A DNA stretch of 49,927 nt from JALCRY01 sp050946575 (GTDB lineage: Bacteria > Bacillota > Clostridia > Peptostreptococcales > Anaerovoracaceae). The notes below the pieces were generated by a model. The model did no database searches. It saw nothing but the letters and a program-made list of their open reading frames with translations, and had not been told where the DNA came from. Positions 43,414 through 49,927 of the stretch are shown here, in pieces (within the stretch, counting starts at the first letter, position 1; each line of letters begins with the position of its first letter). The DNA lies in assembly GCA_050946575.1 (NCBI GenBank), contig JBMNVB010000012.1:1-49927 (forward strand). Direction: 5' to 3'. A program made the position numbers and the translations under genes.

Positions 43414-44231
43414 GCTTTGCCTCCCGTACTTCCGTCAGTGAAAAATCCAGTGCCATGCTCGTGACCGTGCATTGCTTCAATGATAACATCTTTCTTTCCG
43501 CCGTTCAGCAGCACTGTGGGGATGCCGACTTCCCCGAGCATCCTGGCGGCGCGTATCTTCGTGGATATGCCGCCCTTGCCGAGGGCCCCGGCCGACCCTA
43601 TTTCTATCTGATCCGTCAATGCGTCGATGTCACGGACTTCTTCTATCAGTTTCGCTCCGGAGTGCTCTTTCGGGTCCGAGTCGTATATCCCGTCGATGTC
43701 GGACAGGATCACATACAGATCCGCGTTCCAGAGTTTCGCGGTATACGCGCCGAGCGTATCATTATCGCCGATCGATTTTATTTCGTCGACGCTGACCGTA
43801 TCGTTTTCGTTTATCACCGGCACGATGCCCTCGTCCACAAGCGTGAGCAGCGTGTTCCGAATGTGCAGAGTGCGCTCGTCATTCGCGAAATCGTCACGCG
43901 TGAGAAGCATCTGCGCGACGTGACGGCCGTGGGCTTCGAAGAACTCTTTATACGCCATCATCATCTCCACCTGGCCTACTGCGCAGAGAGACTGATAGTA
44001 ATGCACTATATGGCGCAGAACTATCTTGCCCATCGCTCCGGCACCGAACGCGCCGGCTCCGGAGGACACGACAATGATCTGCTTCCCGCCGTCCATCAGG
44101 GCGCAGTACTGGTCGACGAGCCCTCCCACAACGTCGCGGTCGATATGGCCGTCCGGCGTGGACATAACATTGCTGCCTACTTTTATAACTATTTTTCTGC
44201 TGTTGTTCATCGCGTCCACAAGAGCGCTCAT
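43410..44231 (-). CDS. proB: Glutamate 5-kinase, short form
   Basis: Phosphorylates glutamate to glutamate 5-phosphate, the first and usually proline-inhibited step of proline synthesis. The 273 residues contain only the amino acid kinase domain (KIVIKVGSNVM, VSSGAGAFGAGAM, NENDTVSVDEI, GKGGISTKIRAA) and no C-terminal PUA domain, a short version found in various Firmicutes. The start is uncertain: ATG before SALVDAMNN is used here, but an ATG seven codons later is possible and neither has a strong ribosome site. Confidence 0.94.
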   Translation of the reverse strand: MSALVDAMNNSRKIVIKVGSNVMSTPDGHIDRDVVGGLVDQYCALMDGGKQIIVVSSGAGAFGAGAMGKIVLRHIVHYYQSLCAVGQVEMMMAYKEFFEAHGRHVAQMLLTRDDFANDERTLHIRNTLLTLVDEGIVPVINENDTVSVDEIKSIGDNDTLGAYTAKLWNADLYVILSDIDGIYDSDPKEHSGAKLIEEVRDIDALTDQIEIGSAGALGKGGISTKIRAARMLGEVGIPTVLLNGGKKDVIIEAMHGHEHGTGFFTDGSTGGKA

Positions 44232-44408
44232 AAATACATCATTCCCATCATATCAGAATTCTTTACGTAACCACTATTATATCACGTTCGGGAGCGGACG
44301 GATTATCAAATATCGCCGCAGATGACATCTTTTCTCGCGGAAAAACGGAGGCGGACCCCGCTCCGGAAAGGCAGCACACATATTTTTGATAAATCTTCAG
44401 AAAAAAGG

Positions 44409-44437
44409 TTGACGCGAGCATAATATTAGAGTAGTAA
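44409..44437 (+). promoter_or_regulatory. Candidate promoter of a small RNA
   Basis: TTGACG (44409-44414), 17 bp, TAGTAA (44432-44437) on the plus strand. The -10 is weak. It lies about 65 bp upstream of a clear terminator with no gene between them. Confidence 0.5.
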
Positions 44438-44443
44438 ACTAAA

Positions 44444-44532
44444 TAGGTTATTACCTGATAACCGTTTTAATCTCTAATCCCAATACCCCTTTTGAGCAAA
44501 ACAGGTTGCTTTCGCAACCTATTTTGTTTTTT
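44444..44532 (+). ncRNA. Candidate small RNA with a C-rich unpaired stretch
   Basis: Between a candidate promoter and a strong terminator lie about 90 nt with no usable open frame. A 5' hairpin (GGTTAT/ATAACC, near 44445-44464) is followed by an unpaired stretch with tcccaatacccctttt, then the terminator hairpin AGGTTGC-TTTC-GCAACCT (44503-44520) and a T-run to 44532. C-rich single-stranded motifs of this kind occur in RsaE/RoxS-type RNAs of Firmicutes, which pair with ribosome-binding sites; I do not claim homology. It could instead be a leader of the exonuclease gene ending in an attenuator. Confidence 0.5.
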
Positions 44533-44616
44533 ACGGAAAAACGCGGCCGGAGGCTGCATCCGGTCTGCGGATCGATTTTTTGTGCGAAGAAGCCCTCCCG
44601 CGTGTATAATCATGTC

Positions 44617-45630
44617 ATGGAAATAATACGTGAAGAAACAGAGATAGAAGAATTTTCATCGGCATCGTTCGACCAGTATTTCGGCGGCCTGAATGTAGCC
44701 TCGCTCGACATCGAGACCACGGGACTTTCGCCCGCAGGCAGCTCATGTATACTGACGGGGATCCTTAAACCCGGCCGCGGAGGCGGGCAGCTTGTCCAGC
44801 TGTTCTCTGACAGGGGCACTCCCGAAGACGAGAAAGAACTGCTCACGGCCGCATCGGAAGAGCTCAGGGACGTCGATGTCATGGTCACATATAACGGGAG
44901 GAGTTTTGACGGACCGTTCATGGCGCGGCGCATGGAGCGCTTCGGGATGGATCCCCGCCTTCCGTATGATCTTGACCTTCTGCCGATACTGAGAAAGCAT
45001 TCGGATCTGAAGTCGTTCCTTCCGAACCTGCGGCAGAAAACCGTCGAGGATTTCATGGGGCTCTGGGACAGGCGTGATGACACAGTGAGCGGGCGCGACA
45101 GCGTGCTGATATATTATGATTTTCTGACATCCGGAAAAGAAGAGCTGAAACACTCCGTTCTTTTGCATAATCATGACGATGTGTTACAATTATATCGACT
45201 TCTTGCCGCACTGAAGAAGACCGATCTGCACGCGGCTTTGTATGATACGGGATTTCCTGTGAAAGCCGGAAACACACTGCTTTCGGTAAACAGTATTTCC
45301 GTCGGCAGGAGAACACTGGACGCGTCCGGCGGTCAGTTGTCGGGCGAGCTCGGCGCAGTGCAGTTCGCGGACGAGACAGGTGTCAGCTGCGAATTCTCAC
45401 GGATAAACAGAAAATTCGAGATGCACATAGACCTGCTGGAATCAGGCGGGGTAAAATTCGCCGACATTGCGCGGGCGGGCATTGATACAGCAGAATTCGA
45501 AGCGTATCCCGCGGCGGGCAGCGGCTATGTCGCGGTCTCGGAAGGGAAAAAGATTTTTTACGGACAGACGAATCTCATGATAAAGAGGATTCTCGAAAGG
45601 ATGATATCCGAATGGACTACAGAAAATTAG
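44617..45630 (+). CDS. YprB-like ribonuclease H-fold exonuclease
   Basis: Predicted 3'-5' exonuclease of the YprB group. The 337-residue protein contains DEDD-type blocks: ASLDIETTGLSPAGSS, VTYNGRSFDGPFMARR and HNHDDVLQLYRL. Its substrate is unknown. I chose the ATG before EIIREETEI; upstream codons run into the small-RNA terminator. No ribosome site precedes it, while TATAAT (44605-44610) ends six bases before the ATG, so the mRNA may be leaderless. It overlaps proA by 19 nt. Confidence 0.8.
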   Translation: MEIIREETEIEEFSSASFDQYFGGLNVASLDIETTGLSPAGSSCILTGILKPGRGGGQLVQLFSDRGTPEDEKELLTAASEELRDVDVMVTYNGRSFDGPFMARRMERFGMDPRLPYDLDLLPILRKHSDLKSFLPNLRQKTVEDFMGLWDRRDDTVSGRDSVLIYYDFLTSGKEELKHSVLLHNHDDVLQLYRLLAALKKTDLHAALYDTGFPVKAGNTLLSVNSISVGRRTLDASGGQLSGELGAVQFADETGVSCEFSRINRKFEMHIDLLESGGVKFADIARAGIDTAEFEAYPAAGSGYVAVSEGKKIFYGQTNLMIKRILERMISEWTTEN

Positions 45631-46853
45631 CGGACAATGTAAAGGCCGACAGCTATATCATGGCCGGCCGGTCGGAAAAACAGAGAAACGAGGCGCTTGA
45701 GGCAGTCGCAGAAGCCCTTGAAAAGCACAGCGGCGAGATATTCGCGGCGAACGAACGCGATCTTGAGCGCGGGAGCGATCTCCCGGCGCCGGTGCGCGGG
45801 AGGCTGAAATTCGACAGACACAAGCTTGACGATGTTATCGCGGGCATAAACGGCCTGATCGGGCTGGAGGACCCTGTCGGGAAAGTGCTGCTGAAGCGCA
45901 GGCTAGATAACGATCTCATACTCTCAAAGCAGACCTGCCCCATCGGCGTCATAGGTGTGATTTTCGAGTCACGGCCGGACGCTCTCGTGCAGATATCGTC
46001 GCTCTGCATAAAAAGCGGGAACTGCGCGATACTGAAGGGCGGTAAAGAAGCGGCCGAGACGAACCGCGCGCTGTTCGACGTGATCCAAAAGGCGGGGACA
46101 GACGCCGGCCTCCCGGAATACTTCATCGCGCTCGTGGAAGACCGTGCGGGCATCGACGAGCTCATCAAATTCAGAGATGATATAGATCTTCTGATCCCGA
46201 GAGGCTCGAACGCGTTCGTGCAGTACATCATGGACAATTCCGACATACCCGTCATGGGACATGCCGGCGGGCTGTGCCACATATATGTAGATAAGGCGGC
46301 GGATCTCGAAAAGGCCGTGCCGATAATAATCGACGCGAAAACGCAGTATGTATCGGCCTGCAATGCGGCGGAGACGCTGCTCCTGCATCACGAGATCGCC
46401 GAAGAGGTGCTGAACGCGATACCGAAGGCATCCCCGGTGGAAATAGAATTCATCCCGGGCAGGTCGGAAGATGATTTCAGAGAATATCTCGATTACAAAA
46501 TGACGGTAAAGGTCGTGGACGACCTGTCGGAGGCTATAGATCATATAAACAAATACGGATCGCATCACACCGACGCGATAATCACGGAAGACCCCGGAGC
46601 CGCGGAGATATTCCTCGACGAAGTGGACAGCGCCGGAGTATATGTGAACTGTTCCACGAGATTCGCGGACGGTTTCCGCTACGGATTCGGAGCTGAGGTC
46701 GGGATCAGCAACGGAAAGCTCCCGCCGAGAGGTCCTATCGGGCTCGACGGGCTCGTTACATATAAATACAAGCTCCGCGGAGACGGCCATATCGTCGGAG
46801 ATTACGCGAGCGGGAAACGCACATTCAAGTTTGAGGATCTTGACACTGACTGA
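45612..46853 (+). CDS. proA: Gamma-glutamyl phosphate reductase
   Basis: Reduces glutamate 5-phosphate to glutamate 5-semialdehyde, the second step of proline synthesis. The 413 residues have the aldehyde dehydrogenase fold: GVIGVIFESRPDALVQI, LKGGKEAAETN, IPRGSNAFVQYI, the catalytic cysteine in VSACNAAETLLLH, and ASTRF-like NCSTRFADGFRYG. It is transcribed divergently from proBC, with the exonuclease upstream and the DUF3842 gene 12 nt downstream. Confidence 0.97.
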   Translation: MDYRKLADNVKADSYIMAGRSEKQRNEALEAVAEALEKHSGEIFAANERDLERGSDLPAPVRGRLKFDRHKLDDVIAGINGLIGLEDPVGKVLLKRRLDNDLILSKQTCPIGVIGVIFESRPDALVQISSLCIKSGNCAILKGGKEAAETNRALFDVIQKAGTDAGLPEYFIALVEDRAGIDELIKFRDDIDLLIPRGSNAFVQYIMDNSDIPVMGHAGGLCHIYVDKAADLEKAVPIIIDAKTQYVSACNAAETLLLHHEIAEEVLNAIPKASPVEIEFIPGRSEDDFREYLDYKMTVKVVDDLSEAIDHINKYGSHHTDAIITEDPGAAEIFLDEVDSAGVYVNCSTRFADGFRYGFGAEVGISNGKLPPRGPIGLDGLVTYKYKLRGDGHIVGDYASGKRTFKFEDLDTD

Positions 46854-46865
46854 TCGGAGGAAAAC

Positions 46866-47294
46866 ATGCTCATAGCTGTAATAGACGGTCAGGGCGGCGG
46901 CATCGGACGCACGATCGTCGAAAAACTGAAAAACGCGGATATCGATGATATCGAAGTGATCGCTCTCGGGACGAACTCCGCCGCTACGGGACAGATGCTG
47001 AAAGCCGGAGCGGACGAGGGAGCGACCGGAGAGAATGCCATAGTGCAGAACGTCGCGAAGGCGGACGTCATAATGGGCGTAGTCGGAACGCTCGTCGCGA
47101 ACTCCATGATGGGCGAACTAACTCCGGACATGGCGCGGGCCATAGGCGAAAGCAATGCATTGAAACTGATGCTTCCCCTGAACAGATGCAACATCCATGT
47201 GGTCGGCCTGGTCGAACGGCCGATCGGGAAGTACATCGACATGGCGATAGAGTATCTCAGAGAATACATCGCAGGAAACACATGTGATAAATAA
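46866..47294 (+). CDS. DUF3842 family protein
   Basis: The 142-residue protein starts with a nucleotide-binding-like loop, IAVIDGQGGGIGRTIVEKL, and contains MGVVGTLVANSMMGELTPDMA and a LPLNRCNIHVVGL block, all features of the uncharacterised DUF3842 family. No function is known to me. GGAGG lies seven bases before the ATG. It is the last gene of the exonuclease-proA unit and ends just before a shared terminator. Confidence 0.88.
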   Translation: MLIAVIDGQGGGIGRTIVEKLKNADIDDIEVIALGTNSAATGQMLKAGADEGATGENAIVQNVAKADVIMGVVGTLVANSMMGELTPDMARAIGESNALKLMLPLNRCNIHVVGLVERPIGKYIDMAIEYLREYIAGNTCDK

Positions 47295-47308
47295 ATTCGG
47301 ACCGCAGA

Positions 47309-47340
47309 AAAAACAGGACGCCGCGCGGTGTCCTGTTTTT
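47309..47340. terminator. Bidirectional terminator between DUF3842 and tRNA-Leu
   Basis: The stem ACAGGAC with GTCCTGT, plus an inner CCGC/GCGG part, is flanked by A-runs on the left and T-runs on the right, so it can stop the DUF3842 transcript on the plus strand and the tRNA-Leu transcript on the minus strand. Confidence 0.8.
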
Positions 47341-47341
47341 A

Positions 47342-47424
47342 TGGTGCGCCCGGAGAGGTTCGAACTCCCACGGTCTCCCACCAGATCCTAAATCTGGCGC
47401 GTCTGCCGATTCCGCCACGGGCGC
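47342..47424 (-). tRNA. tRNA-Leu (anticodon UAG)
   Basis: Full cloverleaf of the long-variable-arm type. The acceptor GCGCCCG pairs with CGGGCGC, the anticodon arm is CCAGA-TTTAGGA-TCTGG, giving TAG (reads CUA), the T loop is TTCGAAC, and CCA is encoded. Confidence 0.97.
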
Positions 47425-47487
47425 CTGAAACGTCCGCATAAAATCATATCAATTCGGGGAGCCGATGTCAATCCGGCCGGGTCTTCA

Positions 47488-49182
47488 TCAAGCCGATGCG
47501 CCGCACCTGTTCACATATCTCCTAAGCAGTTCCTGATAATTTTCCGGCTGCAGCGGCCTGCTGAAATAATAGCCCTGGATAAAATCACACGACATCTTCT
47601 TCATAACGTCGAACTGCTCCTCTGTCTCCACGCCTTCGGCAACGACAGGCACGTGCATCTTGTCCGCCATCTGGAGCACGGCGCTGATGATATACCTGCA
47701 GCGCTCTGATTCCAGAGCCCTCTGCACGAATTCCCTGTCTATCTTGATGATGTCGAACGGGATATCTATGAGCGAAGACGGCGTGGAATATCCGCTGCCG
47801 TAATCGTCGAGCAGGATAACAAATCCGTTGTCCTGCATGTTCTTCATCAGCCGCAGGAGGTTCTGCGGGCTCGCGCCGTAAATGCTTTCAGTTACCTCGA
47901 ACCTGAGCAGTGAGTGATCTATCCCGTACCTCGACGTGAGCTGCAGGATATCATCAAGAATGCCCGGTTCGAACGCATAATATCTGGACATGTTCACCGA
48001 GACGGGAAGCACTGTGTTCCCCTCGTCGAGCTGCATCCTCATATCCCTGCATACCTGTTCCCACAGGTAATAATCGAGCTGACGGATGAATCCGCATTTC
48101 TCGAATACGTTTATGAATTCTCCCGGCGGGACCATTGCGCCGTCCGATTTCCTCCAGCGGACCAATGCCTCCGCGCAGGCGGGCTTCTTTGTCACAGCGT
48201 CGAATATCGGCTGATAATGCACTTCGAATTCGCCGTTCGTGAGCGCACCGTTCATATTCTGGATGATCAGGTGCTCCCTCATTACATTGGAACTGTACTT
48301 CTTATCATAGAATGCGAAATGCGTATTCCCGTCGTTCTTGATCCTCTTCGCCGCGGAATGCGCTCTGTCGCACATGATGCCGATGTGCATGCTGCGATCG
48401 GATATCGGGAATATCCCGGCATGCCACGTTATCTTCCCGCGGAATCCGGCTTCATTTATTCCTTCCGTAACCAGATTGGCGATCTTTCCGAGAAGCAGAT
48501 GATCGCCCGAAAGGCATGCGGCGAAATTATCGGAGCTTATCCTGGATATCTTGCATTCATCACTCATATATCCGCTGAGTTTCGAACCGATGCATCTTAG
48601 CAGTCTATCGCCCGCTTCATATCCGTACAGCTCTACAACAGCGCTGAATCTGTCTATGTCCCCGCTGATAATATAATAATTCCGCGAAGAATCCTGATCC
48701 AGCATCCGGCGCACTTCGCTCCCGAACATGCTCTCAGTGAACAGGCCCGTCAGATTATCATAAATCAGATTATCTCCGAGCCTCTGCCTTGTTTTTTCCT
48801 CCTCGGTCACATCTTTGATCGTGAACATGACATACGTGTCATCTTCACTCATCGAGAAATATGTCATACCGACTTCCAGTGTGACATACTCGCTTTCCGA
48901 AATACGAAACGCTAAACGCACGGGTTCAGTCGCCCGCATCTCAAACAATGCATCTTTCAGTCTGTTAAACTTCTCCATGTCGCCGGGAAAAACCCTGTCG
49001 GCATAATCGGATGCCTTTGTTGCGAAAAACTGCTCATCAGTACACGCCAGGATATTCTGGCTGCTGGAATTGAGGTAGCACGGCTTGATATCTTTTCCGA
49101 GAATCTTAAAAACTAAAATACCGTCCGGCATAATATCAAGCAGTGTGCCCTCCCCGACACATTTGATTCTGCTTGTATTCAT
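47488..49182 (-). CDS. PAS-GGDEF-EAL protein with a degenerate GGDEF motif
   Basis: Predicted cyclic di-GMP phosphodiesterase. The 564 residues contain a PAS-like sensor (about 10-125), a GGDEF domain (about 140-295) and an EAL domain (about 305-555), with no membrane segment. The GGDEF active-site motif reads RISSDNF (214-220), so cyclase activity is unlikely; the domain may bind GTP or be structural. The EAL domain looks intact: EALVRWR (Glu338), PVSVNMS, EVTES, LDDYGSGYS, KIDREFV and VAEGVET. GGAGG lies before the ATG, and a TATAAT about 60 nt upstream (near 49241-49246) has only a weak -35. Confidence 0.94.
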   Translation of the reverse strand: MNTSRIKCVGEGTLLDIMPDGILVFKILGKDIKPCYLNSSSQNILACTDEQFFATKASDYADRVFPGDMEKFNRLKDALFEMRATEPVRLAFRISESEYVTLEVGMTYFSMSEDDTYVMFTIKDVTEEEKTRQRLGDNLIYDNLTGLFTESMFGSEVRRMLDQDSSRNYYIISGDIDRFSAVVELYGYEAGDRLLRCIGSKLSGYMSDECKISRISSDNFAACLSGDHLLLGKIANLVTEGINEAGFRGKITWHAGIFPISDRSMHIGIMCDRAHSAAKRIKNDGNTHFAFYDKKYSSNVMREHLIIQNMNGALTNGEFEVHYQPIFDAVTKKPACAEALVRWRKSDGAMVPPGEFINVFEKCGFIRQLDYYLWEQVCRDMRMQLDEGNTVLPVSVNMSRYYAFEPGILDDILQLTSRYGIDHSLLRFEVTESIYGASPQNLLRLMKNMQDNGFVILLDDYGSGYSTPSSLIDIPFDIIKIDREFVQRALESERCRYIISAVLQMADKMHVPVVAEGVETEEQFDVMKKMSCDFIQGYYFSRPLQPENYQELLRRYVNRCGASA

Positions 49183-49337
49183 GATTCCTCCGTTTCAACA
49201 AAAATAAGGTATATAAATATTACCTACTTACACATGAATAATTATACCACTATCAAAATATTTTGAAAAGAGCGGGGAAATCAAAAAAAATGAAAGTTTA
49301 CTATCGCTTCAACTGATATCAAGCCGATGATAATTAT

Positions 49338-49407
49338 TTATCCGCCTTTCATACGATCAATGCTCTGAAACTCTGTTTGCATCCATAGGGATCTGCTCAC
49401 CTCCTTT
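49338..49407 (-). other. Strong ribosome-site-like sequence with a very short frame
   Basis: AAAGGAGGTGA (49397-49407, minus strand) is followed by ATG at 49386 (9 codons) and at 49382 (14 codons, MQTEFQSIDRMKGG). After the second frame's stop, the same frame continues with a hydrophobic run, IIIIGLISVEAIVNF. This may be a decayed small membrane peptide gene. The rest of 49183-49482 is AT-rich and shows only the promoter of the EAL gene. Confidence 0.25.
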
Positions 49408-49478
49408 CAACTGTATATGGAAAACGCCACCGCAGTAAAAGCCGAAGACATCGAAAAATAAAGAAACGCTGGAATTTC

Positions 49479-49505
49479 AAAAGCCCGGGAGCATGCCTCC
49501 CGGGC
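49479..49505 (-). terminator. Terminator of the rRNA operon
   Basis: A perfect 9-bp stem, GCCCGGGAG (49483-49491) with CTCCCGGGC (49497-49505), and TTTTGAAATTCC on the minus strand, directly after tRNA-Glu. Confidence 0.85.
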
Positions 49506-49513
49506 CTCAGGAT

Positions 49514-49588
49514 TGGTGACCCTGTCGAGAATCGAACTCGAGTTACCGCCGTGAAAGGGCGGTGTCTTAACCGCTTGACCACAGGGCC
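49514..49588 (-). tRNA. tRNA-Glu (anticodon UUC)
   Basis: Complete cloverleaf; anticodon arm CCGCC-CTTTCAC-GGCGG gives TTC, T loop TTCGATT, encoded CCA. It lies 8 bp after the 5S gene and is part of the rRNA operon. Confidence 0.96.
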
Positions 49589-49596
49589 GAAAAAAA

Positions 49597-49712
49597 CCAG
49601 CACCGTCTTACTTTCCCGGGCCGTCGCCAGCCAAGTATCATCAGCTCTGAGAAGCTTAACTTCTGTGTTCGGGATGGGAACAGGTGTGACCTTCTCGATA
49701 TAGGCACTGGAT
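49597..49712 (-). rRNA. rrf: 5S ribosomal RNA
   Basis: The minus strand contains the 5S core CACACCTGTTCCCATCCCGA, GAAGTTAAGC and GGCTGGCGACGGCCCGGGAA-type sequences (in pieces), with closing ends CCAGTGCC and GGTGCTGG pairing. The ends are accurate to a few bases. Confidence 0.95.
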
Positions 49713-49816
49713 TTTTTTCGCGCTTTCGCGCTGAGAGATTCAATTTTCATTGTACCCTCAAAACTGAATATCCAGAGTGAAAACTCTCCGACCTTCCTTT
49801 AAACCTTCGACCATTT

Positions 49817-49927
49817 GGTCAAGCGTTCGACCTATTAGTATCGGTCAGCTGAATACCTTGCGGCACTTACACCTCCGACCTATCAACGTGATAGTCTCTC
49901 ACGGGTCTTATTCCTTACGGAAAGGAG
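49817..49927 (-). rRNA. rrl: 23S ribosomal RNA, 3' end (cut by window edge)
   Basis: The minus strand reads ACGTTGATAGGTCGGAGGTG, GTAAGTGCCGCAAGG and CTGACCGATACTAATAGGTC, the conserved 3' end of 23S rRNA. The rest lies beyond the right edge. About 100 bp of spacer separates it from 5S. Confidence 0.95.

Noticed and set aside
44506..44616. Longer exonuclease starting at a TTG at 44506
   Set aside because: The first codons would lie inside a perfect terminator hairpin and no ribosome site precedes the TTG.
49397..49750. 117-codon minus-strand frame over 5S rRNA and tRNA-Glu
   Set aside because: It overlaps two RNA genes and a terminator; not coding.

Overview
The window (about 50 kb, clearly above 50 % GC) is a stretch of chromosome from an anaerobic Gram-positive of the Clostridia. 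Evidence: a valS T-box leader, the rnc-smc-ftsY order, an Ech-type [NiFe] hydrogenase, a one-polypeptide pyruvate:ferredoxin oxidoreductase, consensus SigA promoters and a 5S rRNA of Firmicutes type. A relative of Eubacteriales family XIII (Anaerovoracaceae/Mogibacterium group) is my best guess, but that is inference. Nearly all genes lie on the minus strand; the exceptions are one isolated gene at 34.1 kb and the exonuclease-proA-DUF3842 group at 44.6-47.3 kb.

Layout by coordinate. 1-582: array A of an 84/85-bp palindromic repeat, cut by the window edge. 0.8-17.2 kb: energy metabolism, transcribed right to left as echABCDEF, PFOR, hypABFCDE, citrate synthase. PFOR oxidises pyruvate and reduces ferredoxin, Ech can oxidise ferredoxin to make H2 and an ion gradient, and HypA-F build the NiFe centre of Ech. 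17.3-33.4 kb: a long housekeeping series, valS-folC-dgk-GNAT-plsX-rnc-smc-ftsY-der-plsY-gpsA-miaB, headed by a T-box. 33.5-35.35 kb: a single plus-strand gene for a PD-(D/E)XK-like nuclease, bracketed by array B and an inverted homologous array C. 35.5-39.35 kb: rplS (L19 with a long acidic tail), then rbgA, rnhB, larB and a short larC. 39.4-44.2 kb: a secreted NlpC/P60 protein with three repeats, then proB-proC-Nudix-xerD. 44.4-47.3 kb: a candidate small RNA, then exonuclease-proA-DUF3842. 47.3-49.9 kb: tRNA-Leu, a PAS-GGDEF-EAL protein and the 3' end of an rRNA operon (23S, 5S, tRNA-Glu).

The most unusual object is the repeat family with half-sites AACTGGCA and TGCCAGTT. I count 17 units in three clusters. 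In every unit the half-sites are 23 or 24 nt apart, and units are always separated by exactly 45 nt, although the sequences between them have diverged. Half-sites therefore recur at about 3 and about 5 helical turns. Arrays B and C are head-to-head copies around the nuclease-like gene, which makes 33.5-35.35 kb a candidate for an undescribed repeat-plus-nuclease element. Second-rank observations are a shared TTGTATACA element at the same place downstream of the PFOR and citrate synthase promoters, an EchF with four 4Fe-4S motifs, a LarC without its LarC2 part, and a candidate small RNA with a C-rich unpaired stretch.
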